Assembly (NCBI RefSeq): GCF_030272615.1
Contig: NC_081409.1
Location: 529,230,291-529,294,290, forward strand
Source: Cryptomeria japonica
Lineage: Eukaryota > Streptophyta > Pinopsida > Cupressales > Cupressaceae
Reading direction: 5' to 3'
Length of the DNA: 64,000 bases
In this document: in pieces, positions 22,900-33,693 of the stretch
Layout of the letters: each line of letters starts with the position of its first letter
Position numbering within the stretch: the stretch's first letter is position 1
Position numbers and translations under genes: made by a program
The notes under the pieces: model-generated
Told to the model about the DNA's origin: nothing
The model's database searches: none
The model's input: only the letters and a program-made list of their open reading frames with translations

Positions 22900-24127
22900 C
22901 AATGTTCTTTGTCCTTGAGTGCATGACAGGGTTCTTGGAAATGTTAATGGCACTTGAGTTTTCACACATGATGGGAATAAGATCGAAAACTCTACCTGAA
23001 TGTCCTTGAGAGTTTTCTTCATTCACAGCACTTGTGAGCAACATGTAGCAACAACAATATACTCTACTAAAGCAGTTGATAGTGAAATAAACTCTTGCTT
23101 CTTGCTATGCCATGAAACCAATCTATCTCCAAGGAAGAAATCTCCACCATTGGTGCTCTTCCTATCATCTACACACCTTTCTTTGGATACCATAAGCCAT
23201 AAGTGAGTGTCCCCCACAGATACTTAAATATCCTCCTTACAACATTGACATGTGATTGATTAGGATCTATTTGAAATCTTGCAAACATGCATACAACTTG
23301 AACTATATCAGGCCTTGAAGCTGTAAGATACAATAGGATTCCAATCATGGATGTATACAAGGTCCGATCTACACTAGGTGACTCATCATCCTTTCTTAAT
23401 TTGTATCCTGTCACCATGGGGTACTAACCGGTTTGCTGTCTTCCATTTGAAATTTATTCAACATGTCTTTAGCATACTTGGTTTGAGAAATAAATATGCC
23501 CTTATTTTGTTGTGATATTTGTAAAGCAAGAAAATATGATAACTCTCCAAGCACGGACATTTCAAACTCTGACTGCATCTGATCAGTAAATTCTTTGTAT
23601 AGAACATCTTTGTTACCTCCAACGATGATGTCATATACATATACCACTACTATGATCATGTGGTCTCCATCTACCTTGATATATAAATTGTTGTCAGCAT
23701 TTCCTTTTCTAAAACCTTGCTGATGGAGATACTTATCTAGCCTAGATTACCATGCTCTAGGTTCCTGCTTTAGACCATATAATTCTTTCTTCAATCTGCA
23801 AACAAAGTTGTCATCTTCATGCAGTTGAAAACCTTCAGGTTGCTCTATGTAGACCTCTTCTTCAAGATTTCCATTCAATAATGCAGATTTGACATCCATT
23901 TGATATACTTTGTATCCTTTATATGCTGAGAATGCCAAGAACTTTATGATTGCTTCAAGTCTTGCAACTGGTGCAAAGGTTTCTTCAAAATCTATGCCCT
24001 CTACTTGAGCATATCCCTTGCATACTAGCCTTTCCTTGTTCCTTATTACCTTGCGTTCTTCATTCATCTTGTTCCTATAGACCCATTTTGTCCCAATGAC
24101 ATTCTTGTTTGCTGGCCTAGGAACCAA
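22900..24127 (-). pseudogene. RE3 reverse transcriptase and RNase H N-terminus, broken
   Basis: RT begins [20 protein letters not shown] near 24125, with Asp in [13 protein letters not shown] and [14 protein letters not shown]. The palm box near 23640 reads YVYD instead of YVDD, losing a catalytic Asp. The RNase H part (23417-22900) includes PDIVQVVCMFARF, SCDWAGD-like degraded sequence and SAINISKNPVMHSRTKNI. Four frame changes occur between 24127 and 22900. The C-terminus continues at 8372. Confidence 0.87.
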
Positions 24128-24227
24128 TTCCCGTGTTTTGTTCTTTTCTATTTACTACAACTCTTTTTCCATTGCCTTCATCCACTCTTCACTCTTGCTG
24201 GCTTCATCAAATGTTTTGTGTTCCATC

Positions 24228-25384
24228 TCAGTCGGATAAATTTAATTTCTCAGAGTTCCTTTCTCTCCTTCTAGTTTGTACACCATCATTTTTGTTTCCA
24301 ATAATTTGATCCTCGGGGTGATTCTTTTGCACATATCTGTTTGGGGCTTTTCTAGGTGCTGCTTCTTCATGTTCATTCTCAAATTGATCTTCATCTTCAA
24401 CATATGGTTCTTTAGTCTGAGTAATTGAGTTTTCGCTTCCTTTATGTACATCTTTATCTACTTTCACATGTACACTCTCAATTACCTTCGTTAGTCTTTT
24501 GTTGAAACACTTGTAGGCCTAGTAGTGAGTAGAGTACCCTAAAAATATACCTTCATCACTTCTTGAATCAAAACTTCTTAATCCATCTTCATCTCTTTTG
24601 ATGAAGCACTTGCTACCAAACACCTTGAAATACTTGACTGATGGCTTCCTATCATACCATAACTCATAAGGTGTCATTATGTTCACTCTTAGTTGAACTC
24701 TATTTAATGTGTATACAGTTGTATGGACTGCTTGTTTCCAATATATATTAGGCAGATTAGCTTCATTTAACATTGTCCTTGTCATCTCCTTGACTATTTT
24801 GTTCTTCTTTTCACAACATCATTTTGTTGTGGTGTCCTAGGGGTTGAATATTGTCTTCTGATTCCATGTCTCTCACAGTAGTATTCAAATTCATTTGATG
24901 TAAACTCACCTCCATGATCTGATCTTAAACATTTTAGTTTGTATCCACTTTCCTTCTCAACCATCTTCCTAAGGATTTTGAATCTTCCATAGGCTTGAGA
25001 CTTGTCTTGCAAGAAGGAGACCCATGTCATCCTTAAAAAATCATCTATAAGGAGCATGAAGTGTCTTTCTCCATTTAGGGCTCTTGTTCTTGTAGGCCCA
25101 CACAAATCAGTATGCACAAGATCTAAAGACCTTGTAGTTGAGTATTCCTTTTTCTTGAAAATCTCTTTAGTTTGTTTTCCTCTTTGACACTCATCACATA
25201 AAGTGCTTGTTGGTTTGATAATATAAGGTATGTTCCTAACATACCCTCTCTTTCTTACTTTAACAAGATTATCAAAATTGATGTGACCTAGTCTTCTATG
25301 CCATAACCAACTCTCATCAACTTGTCCCATTATACATTGAGACTCAAAACATTCCTTAAGGTTATATACATTGCCATCTATCAT
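24228..25384 (-). pseudogene. RE3 integrase, broken
   Basis: The pre-integrase zinc domain reads WLWHRRLGHINFDNL (about 25315) and CDECQRGKQ. The core has Asp in LVHTDLCGP and Asp in LRSDHGGEF. The third residue should be Glu in a QQNGVVER-type motif but reads QQNDVVKRR, a Glu-to-Lys change near 24810. The C-terminal part lies at 24785-24228 in other frames (FGSKCFIKRDE, FLGYS). Confidence 0.88.
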
Positions 25385-25427
25385 TTTTCCTTTAGCAACA
25401 AGTTGTCTATTTATTTCTTTTTTGATT

Positions 25428-25727
25428 TCACATCCTTATGACAAATGTAAACTTATATCCTTTGTCACACATTTGACTCACACTAAGTAGATTGTGCTTC
25501 AGACCTTCCACATAGTATACATCGTGTGCTTTTAGTTTACCATCAATATTGAGAGTACCTTTGCATTTTATTTTGATGGATGAATTATCTCCAAACCTCA
25601 TAGAACCACCATTCCAATCTTCTAATTTGATGAATTTCTTCTTATCACCAGTCATGTGGTTGGAGCAACCACTATTTACTACCCATAAGTTTTTCCTTTC
25701 AACATGTATGGCAGTTTGAACAATCAA
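25428..25727 (-). pseudogene. RE3 protease, active site lost
   Basis: Reads LWVVNSGCSNHMTGDKKKF near 25685, where the copia protease motif is DSG. The catalytic Asp has become Asn by a G-to-A change. FGDNSSIKIKCKGT and HNLLSVSQMCDKGY follow, the normal run-up to integrase. Confidence 0.88.
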
Positions 25728-27541
25728 ACTTGACTTAGCCTTATCTTTATCCTTTTCTGCCCAAACTTGTTTGCTTTCTTTCTTCTTTTCTACTGTTCCA
25801 TTTGGTTATGATTTTGCATTAGGTCTAGATGTTAACACTATCTTCTTTTTCTTAGCTATCCTAAGCTTACAGTGTTTTGCAATGTGGCCCAAGTTTTGAC
25901 AATGATGAATTTAAAAATCTATTGTAGGACTGAGATACAGTTCTCCTACATTCATAACTTCTATGACCATATCCATTACAATGATAAAAAATAACATTCA
26001 TATCCCTCAAAGAAAAAAATTGATTTCTACTTTCAAAACTAGGAGGAGACCTATGCATAAGCCTACAATCAGAAATTTTATGACAATAAGTATTACATTT
26101 ATAGCAGTAGTCATGGAACTGAGGTACATACCAATCATTATTGAAGTTGTTTCTCATTTGTCTCCTTGGAGAAGCATAGTTCGGTATTCTTGAGCTCACC
26201 CTTCGTGTATCCTTGACCTTTGTGAAGCCTCCATTATCAACATTGGCTTTTCTTTTAATATCAACATGCTAGTTCCTTGACTGATTCTTTGTAGTAGAAA
26301 AATATGTCTTCTTCTCATTGGGCTTGTTGACTGTGAAGGTTTGTTTGACTTCACTTTCACTTGAAGAGGTGAAGAGTATCTCCTTGTCTGATGAATCTTT
26401 ACTATTAGAATATTGACCATTTTCAAATCCAACACCCTATGTGTCTTTGGAGTGCTTTTGTTTGCTCAACATTTTATCCAAAGCATTAGTGATGCCCTCA
26501 TACTTGGTTCCCACCTTGAGTTCATCTTTGCACTTTTCAAGTTCCTATATGAGATTCACAATTTCTTCCTTTATTTTTTGATATTTTTTCTCTTTGTTTC
26601 TAAATCTGATTTAGTATTTTGATACATTCTTCTAGCTTCAACCAACTGAGTGGTTAAAGCAGCAAAATTGTTATTTGATTTTTCAATATTCTTGTTTAGT
26701 AAGTCATGCTCCCTTATGATAGACTTCTTGTATTTATTGAACTCTTTTCTTACCTTATTGAGTTATTCAAGAGCACAAACCAATTCTTCTTCAAGGTCAA
26801 CCACAACATCTACATCTTCTTCCTCACTGTCATCTATATTTTCAGATTGATCACTACTATGTTTCTCATTGAGGATCTCTTGAGCCATGAGGACACTAGT
26901 TTGTTTTTCATCTTCACTGTATTCCTCAACCGACTCACTTTCATCATCAGAGACATCAATATCAATTGAGTAAAGAATCTTCTTCTTTTGAAAATTTCTT
27001 CTTCTTTATTTGTAAAATCTTTTACCCTTATCCTTGACACCTTCCACATTATTGTCTTCCTTCTTCTTACAGGGACAATCACAAAATGTCTTATTTTACC
27101 ACAATCAAAGCAATTGAAATGTACCTTACCTCTATACTTGCCTAATCCTTTCTTGAGATTTCTAACAAAGTTAGCTTCAAAAACATTAGAGTCATTTTCA
27201 TCTTCATTTGTAGCTTGTTCTTTTCCTTTCTGTGTGGTATTGAAGGAAGCTTCTCTCTTTCAAGGTTCAACACTTATTCTTCTCATCTCATAGGTAGACA
27301 GAGAGCCAAACAATTCATCCACAAAGAGTCTTTAAGTATTTAGCTTCCTCAATAGCTGAGAATTTTGTATCATACTTTGAGGTTAATGATCTCAAATTTT
27401 TTTGATAGTAACTTCATCTTTGACTTCTTCTCTGAGTCCTCTTATGGCACTCACAGTCTCATCCACTCTTAGCAGATAATCAACTATCTTCTCTTATTCT
27501 TTCATTTTTAGGCTTTCAAACTCAGTTCTTAGATATATAGA
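25728..27541 (-). pseudogene. RE3 Gag, broken and N-terminally truncated
   Basis: Fragments in several frames. Part of the UBN2-type copia gag domain lies near 27520-27290 (RVDETVSAIRGL, TSKYDTKF, FGSLSTYEMRR), and a CGK-type knuckle near 27100. A long acidic coiled coil spans 27000-26450. Two further knuckles (CYKCNTYCHKISDC and a variant lacking its first Cys) lie near 26105 and 25990. It resembles the RE10 and RE1 gag in knuckle spacing. Confidence 0.75.
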
Positions 27542-27988
27542 CACTCAGAGATTTATAATGATTGTTTAAGATTAAAAATGCAATAATGAAACCTTGTCAT
27601 AAATGAGTTTTGCAACACTTAAGTTATCCTGCAGGACCATTGGTGGTCACATTTTGACAAAGCGGGATAAAGTATAACATTGTTCTCTTCACTTAAGTGT
27701 TATCCTGCGAGGCATTCAACTCTCAACCAACATGTTGTGGGATAAGGGGAAAACCATTTACTTTTCATCAAAGTTATCCTGCACGGTCTCTTCCCTTTTC
27801 ATGAACCCAACATGGAACCCTCAGATGTAAGTTAACCAGATAACTCATGCCATGTGGAAATCTACTTGGTGACTGTTGCCGACATTACTAACATGTGAAG
27901 ATGATGAATCTGGTTGAAACCCCTGCAACATAACATGAAGTATTATGCCTAACTTTTTCTTTGACATTAATGATAATAATGCCAACAA
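27542..27988 (+). repeat. AT-rich stretch with three AAGTTATCCTGC-type repeats
   Basis: No gene. Three copies of (A)AAGT(GT)TATCCTGC lie near 27620, 27695 and 27770. They sit upstream of the RE5 LTR-like sequence and could be its U3 region, since LTR promoters often carry repeated motifs. No second copy is available to prove the boundary. Confidence 0.5.
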
Positions 27989-28609
27989 GCACTTTGTGAG
28001 CTTTTCAACGCTTCAAACGGTTTGTCAATTGGACACACGGTTCACAAGTTATGGCCTCCGAAAGTTTGGACTCCTAAAATAGGAAATATAAATTACATCA
28101 GACACATAAATGAGATGTAAAAGGGAGGAACATGTGTTGATGCGTCTTTTGACATGTCATACGACATATAGAATGGAGATAAGGTTGGCTCTACTTTATT
28201 GGGTGGTTTTAGCCCATGGTTTTGTAATACCATTTGACAGTTTCTTGTATTGTATCTCCTATATATGAGGTGCATAAGATAGAAGTTGTGTGTAAGAGTC
28301 TTATGGCTATTGAGTTACCTTTGAGTCTTTGAATAGTGGTACTCCTGTAAAGAGCTTTCTCTGCAAGTATATTGTAATTTTTTATTGATTGCTAAATAAT
28401 ATATATTGAACTACTTTTGGAGTGTGGGGTTTTTCTCCCGAAAGGGTTTTCTCCATGTAAATCACTATGTTGTTGTGTTGTGGTATGCATGAAATTTTGT
28501 TTATTTTTCTTAAGTTTCTATAACTGATGTAACGATCTGTAAAAGTTTTTGCATTACCCTCCTCTCAAGATTAGTGTAGGAAGTTATTCTGCTACTTAAC
28601 TTCCTTACA
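27989..28609 (+). repeat. RE5: diverged LTR fragment related to RE7 LTR, opposite strand
   Basis: The reverse complement aligns by eye with the RE7 LTRs, from the GCGCTTCAAACGG region through GGGTTTTTCTCCCGAAAGGG to the end CTTCCTTACA at 28609. No primer site follows, so it is a 3' LTR or a solo LTR. The part left of 27989 does not match RE7. Confidence 0.75.
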
Positions 28610-29067
28610 AAGACATCAACATAGGGCTGTGTTGACATATTAAAGGGGGCACCCATATTGCTCCCTTTGTACCATATTGTTGTAGACACCTAAATTTGAT
28701 TAATTTAATTAATTGAATTTAGCTATACTGAATGAGTTTTTAATTAAATAACTATGCATTATTTAATTAATTACTGTTCCCTCCTAGTTAATTAATCCTA
28801 TTAATTATGTTATAGTCCTCCCTAAATTAATTAAATTTCACCCTTTTCTTCTATTAAATAAATCAAATGCCTAATTTGATTATGTAATTCACTTTTTTCC
28901 TTTCCTCTTAATATTCCCTCATAGAATTAATTAATTAAATTAATTCCATTTCCCCATGTCTACTAATAACCCTTATCTAACCCTTTCCTTTAGCCTAACC
29001 CACCTAACTAACCAAGGGGTTAGTCAAGCCTATCCCTTATGCATCATTATATGTGTATTTCTTAAAT

Positions 29068-29400
29068 TTTTAAAAAATATCCCAAATATCTTAAATCATG
29101 AAAATATCCTCATTTTTGGAGGAACCATTTCCTAAAATTTGGGGAAAACATCCCAAATATCTTAAACCATGGAAATATCGTCATTTTTGGAGGAACCATT
29201 TCCTAAAATTTGGGAAACATATCCCAAATATCCTAAACCATGTTAATATCCTCATTTTTGGAGGAACCATTTTCTAAAATTTGGGGAAAATATCCCAAAT
29301 ATCTTGTCGTGGAAATCTTCTCATTTTGGAAAGGATCCAAATTGCTTAAAATTTGTGAAAATATCTCAAATTTCCTAAACCATGAAAATATCCCTATTTT
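29068..29400. repeat. Tandem repeat, about 71-73 bp unit, about five copies
   Basis: CCCAAATATCTTAAACCATG recurs near 29079, 29152, 29223 and 29296 with a weaker copy near 29365. Each is followed by ATCCTCATTTTTGGAGGAACC. Confidence 0.85.
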
Positions 29401-29590
29401 GTAATCTCTTTTGGAATAGAACCTTCCAATTTGGGTGTCTCATTCCCAAATAGGATTGTTTCCTCAAAGACACTTGTCATTCTTTTCGACGACACTTGCC
29501 CTTCTCAAGGAAACTTGTCATTTCCATCCATGACACTTGCCCTTCTCAAGGACAAGTGTCTCATTTAGTTAACCTTATCCTCTTTCCCTC
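29400..29590. repeat. Block duplicated at 30385-30590
   Basis: Both copies carry CACTTG(T/C)CATTCTTTTC, a CTTCTCAAGGA series and GTGTCTCATTT in the same order, about 1 kb apart inside the RE6 LTR. The spacer (29590-30385) is AT-rich with no gene. Confidence 0.7.
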
Positions 29591-30384
29591 ACCATATGTG
29601 TGCACTAGGCCTGGAATTTGATGGCCACCCCTGCCTATCATATGAATTTTGTATGATGGTCTTGTCATTGCAATGCCTTTCATTTGCACAACTATTGACC
29701 CATAAAAGGAATTAAATTCTAATTCTTTAAACAAAGTATTCAATATATTATTTTCTCTCCAACTTAACAAACAATAATAATTTTAAATTTTTTAATTGTG
29801 GTTATCTACAATTTAGTTTGCAAAAATATGATGCAAACATAAATGGTTTTTTAAAAAGAAAATTATTGTCCTAAATTAGTAATATATGCAAAAATCTTAA
29901 ATTTATTAAATAAGTTTCTAAATTCATACCCAAAAATCTAGGAACTATTATAAAAATTCATATTAAAATATTTTAGAAATTAAGAACAATTTTTACTGAA
30001 CAAGTTTCTAAATTGATATTTAAGATAGTCTTATTAAAAATATTTACAAAAATAAATTGACTAAGTTTCTAAATTCATATAAGAAAATACATACTATTTT
30101 GAAAAAGTCATATCAAAATATTATAAAACTAGAAACAATTATTTTCTACCATTTCAAAACATTCTAAATAAATTTATATTATTATAATAAACATTCTAAA
30201 ATGATATATATCAATATTAAAAATTATAATACTATAGAATATATGATGCCTATTATAATTTTTTACGATTTATTAATAATTTGATGTGTGATATATATAG
30301 TTTTAAGACAAAATAGCATGTCAATGTATACGGTCTAATAACTTTTTTAGTTGTCATATAATATCTTGATATTTGGAAATAATT

Positions 30385-30590
30385 TCATATTTGGAATGGA
30401 AACTTCTTATTTCGTTGTCTCTCTTCCAAATAGACATGTGTCCTCAAGGACACTTGCCATTCTTTTCCATGACACTTGCTCTTCTCAAGGACACTTGTTA
30501 TTTCCATCTATGACACTTGGTATTCTCAAGGACAGGTGTCTCATTTTCATGCCTCTTCTTCTCCCATCTTGGCCTATTTAATCCTCTCAT
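30385..30590. repeat. Second copy of the 29400-29590 block
   Basis: Same order of CTCAAGGACACTTG units. A CTATTTAATCC just after 30570 could be a TATA-like element of the RE6 promoter. Confidence 0.65.
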
Positions 30591-30835
30591 TTTCCTTCAC
30601 AATCCATCCACTTTCATTTTCATACCGTTATAATGCCAATTTAATTACTCACATCCATACACTTTGCATCTCATTTTAGCTTAATCTAGCTTGCATACCC
30701 ATCATCATAGAGCACATCTAGCACCCTTGGAAGCATGAAATTGACCACAAATCAAATCGATAGACAATAAAATCAAAGGAACAAAATGGAGTTTGCATTT
30801 CTATTTATTTTTCTCAATTATGCTTCATCTAGTCC

Positions 30836-30840
30836 TTTTT
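30836..30840. repeat. RE7 target-site duplication, left copy (ttttt)
   Basis: Matched by ttttt at 36854-36858 immediately right of the other LTR. Confidence 0.85.
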
Positions 30841-31734
30841 TGTAAGGAAGTTAAGTAGCAGAAACAACTTCCTACACTAACCTTGAGAGGAGGGTAATGC
30901 AAAACTTTTTCAGATCATTACAACAGTTACAGAAAATAGAAATAGATATAATAGCAATCATACCACAACACAATGATTTACGTGGGGAAAACCCTTTCGG
31001 GAGAAAAACCCCACCCTCCAAAAGCAGCTCAATATTTTATTCAGCAATCAAAAATAGATTACAACATACTTGCAGAGCAAGCTCTTCGCAGGAGTACCAC
31101 TAATCAGAGATTCAGAGGCAACTCAATAGCCATAAGACTCTTACACATAACCTCTATCTCACACACCTCATAAATAGGAGATACAATACAAGAAACCGTC
31201 AAATAGTATTACAAAACCATGGGCTAAAACCACCCAATAAGGTGTAGCCGACCTTATCTCCCTTCTAGACGCCCTATGACATGTTAAAGCACACATCAAC
31301 ATGTGTCGCTCCCCTTTACAGCTCATTTATGTATCCGATACAAATTATTTTTCCTATTTCAGGAGTACAAACTTCCGGAGGCCATAACTTGAGAACCGGG
31401 TGTCCGATTGACGAACCGTTTGAAGCGCCAGAAAGCTCGCGAAGTGCTCTATCACCTCGTAACCCACTTCGCAGGTTATGGCCACTTTTCAGGGTGTTTA
31501 GGAGCCTCTAAAGTCCCCAAAATTAAGTTTAAATATTTTATTGCACCCCTCCAAGACGAAAACATTAATATCTTCAAAACTAGCTGTGACCTTGCGACGC
31601 AACTTTACCGGAATGCTTATCTAACCAACCAAAAGCTTTAGGGAGAGTTTCGCACCATTTCATGCTCAAATGAAAACTTACTATAAATAGTAACCTCACA
31701 TAAATGCAAGGTTGAGACACCATTTTTCCCAACA
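30841..31734 (-). repeat. RE7 3' LTR (894 bp)
   Basis: Plus strand TGTAAGGAAG to TTCCCAACA. Partner at 35960-36853. Most differences are transitions. Confidence 0.95.
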
Positions 31735-31748
31735 AATCTCCCACTTGT
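31735..31748 (-). other. RE7 polypurine tract
   Basis: The minus strand reads AAGTGGGAGATT directly before TGTTGGG of the LTR. Confidence 0.85.
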
Positions 31749-31790
31749 CGAACACCTTGCAAGAGCGGAAGGGAATGCCAACACAATGAA

Positions 31791-33690
31791 TCAATTGCTA
31801 GGGGCCATAAGGCCCATAGACTCTGAACACCATATGAACTTCTCTGTGCTCACAGCCTTAGTTAAAGCATCTACAACATTCATCAAAGTTTCCACCTTAA
31901 CCAGTTTCACCCTACCATCTTCGACCATATCTCTAACAAAATGATACTGAACATCAATATGTTTGGTCCGGGCATGAAATGTTGGGTTCTTAGCTAGGCT
32001 AATTGCACTCTGACTGTCACAGTAAACTGTCACTGTACCTTATTTTATTCCAATATCCGAACACAGTCTCTTAAGCCAAATGGCCTCTTTACAAGCATGA
32101 GTAGCTGCCATATACTCTGCTTCAATAGTGGATAAAGCAACCACAGCCTGTCGCTTACTCATCCAACTAATTGCACCACCAAACAAAGTAAACACATAAG
32201 CACTGGTGGATCTTCTGCTATCAATATCACCTGCCCAATCTGAATCCACATAACCATGGATATCAAGGGAAGTCATGTCTCCAACTGAATTACCATGATA
32301 ACACAAAGAATACTCTGAAGTTCCCTTCAAATATCTGAAGACTCTTTTGACTGCATCCCAATGAACTCTACCAGGATTAGACATATATCTAGAAAGTACT
32401 CCCACTGCTTGGGCAATGTCTGGTCTAGTACAGACCATAGCATACATCAAGCTTCCAACCGCACTCTGGTAAGGCACTCTGCTCATGTCTTCCATCTCCA
32501 ATGGGGATGTAGGACAATCTAAAACAGATAGTTTCATTCCAACTGTAAAAGGAACACTCAATGGTCTACAATTCTGCATGTTGAACCTGTGCAACACTGA
32601 ATTCACATACTTACTCTAGCCTAGCCATAGCTTTTTGTTCACCCTATCTCTTCTAATTTCCATCCCAAGAATGTGCTTTGCTGCACCAAGATCTTTCATT
32701 TCAAATTTAGCAGCGAGCTGAGACTTCAGTTCTGAAATCATACCTTTCCCTTTACCAATGAATAACATATCATCAACATACAATGCAATGAATAAGAAAT
32801 GATCACCATCAGATTTATAATAAACACAGTGATCTGATTTAGAACGTTCAAATCCCAAACTCAACACATATGTATCAAATTTCTGGTACCACATCCTAGG
32901 ACTTTGTTTGAGGCCATACAAATATTTCTTCAATTTACAGACCAAATTACTTTTGCCTTTCACCACATAGTGCTCCGGCTGTGTCATATAAATATCTTCC
33001 TCCAAATCACCATGAAGGAAAGCAGTTTTCACATCCATTTGCTCAACCTCTAAATCATAAGCAGTAGCAATAGAAAGCAAAAATCTAATGGACGTCATTT
33101 TTGCAACAGGAGAAAATATCTCACCGTAATCAACACCCTCAACCTGAGAGTAGCCTTTTGCAACCAACCTTGCTTTATACTTCTCCATGCTTCCATCTGA
33201 ACCAATCTTTTTCTTGAACACCCATTTACAACCAACAGGTTTTCGTCCTTCAGGCAATGGTACAAGATCCCATGTATCATTCTTTTTCAAAGCTGCCATT
33301 TCTTCCTCCATAGCAATCTTCCAGGATTCTGCATCATTCATACCTAATGCCTCTTCTACAGATTTCGGTTCATCCACACTAGTATTCAGAGCAAAAATAC
33401 ATCTCCAATCATCAGGTGAATACCTTTCAGGTGGTTGTCTATGTCTTGTAGACCTTCGAACAAGCTAAGTTGGAGGTTCTTCCTCCTCTTTTGAAGATTC
33501 AGAGCTAGACGAGCTCTCCTCAAATTCTTGCCTATCTAGGGGTCTCGATTCAACTCTTTCAGGTGTAGAAGGAAGTTGAATCACATCTTCTTTTTTAGTC
33601 TGTTCTGGCTGCAATGTAACAGGAGACTTAATTTCTCTAAAAATAACACTTCTACTATGAATTACCTTTTGTGCAACAGGGTCCCAAAGC
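31791..33690 (-). pseudogene. RE7 reverse transcriptase and RNase H
   Basis: It lies in a different frame from the upstream ORF because of one extra A in the run near 33690. A Ser/Glu-rich spacer (33690-33470), TAG, then RT: WKIAMEEEMAALKKNDTWDLVPLPEG, KARLVAKGYSQVEGVDY, EQMDVKTAFLHGDLEE, LYGLKQSPRMWYQKFD and an intact LYVDDML. RNase H follows 32606 with GYVDSDWAGDIDSRRSTSAY, STIEAEYMAATHACKEA, CDSQSAISLAKNP and KHIDVQYHFVRD. Both catalytic sets look complete. Stops at 32616 (TAG) and 32034 (TAA) are single substitutions from Gln codons. Confidence 0.93.
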
Positions 33691-33693
33691 TTT

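Larger units (their letters stand above)
22895..27541 (-). mobile_element. RE3: SIRE-like Ty1/copia element, main part
   Basis: Minus-strand order gag, protease, integrase, RT, RNase H is the copia arrangement. The long coiled-coil gag with several zinc knuckles and the GGGGGAGC tract resemble the SIRE lineage. Frame changes between almost every block, plus many stops, make it one of the oldest copies here. The gag start and 5' LTR are missing beyond about 27541. Confidence 0.85.
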
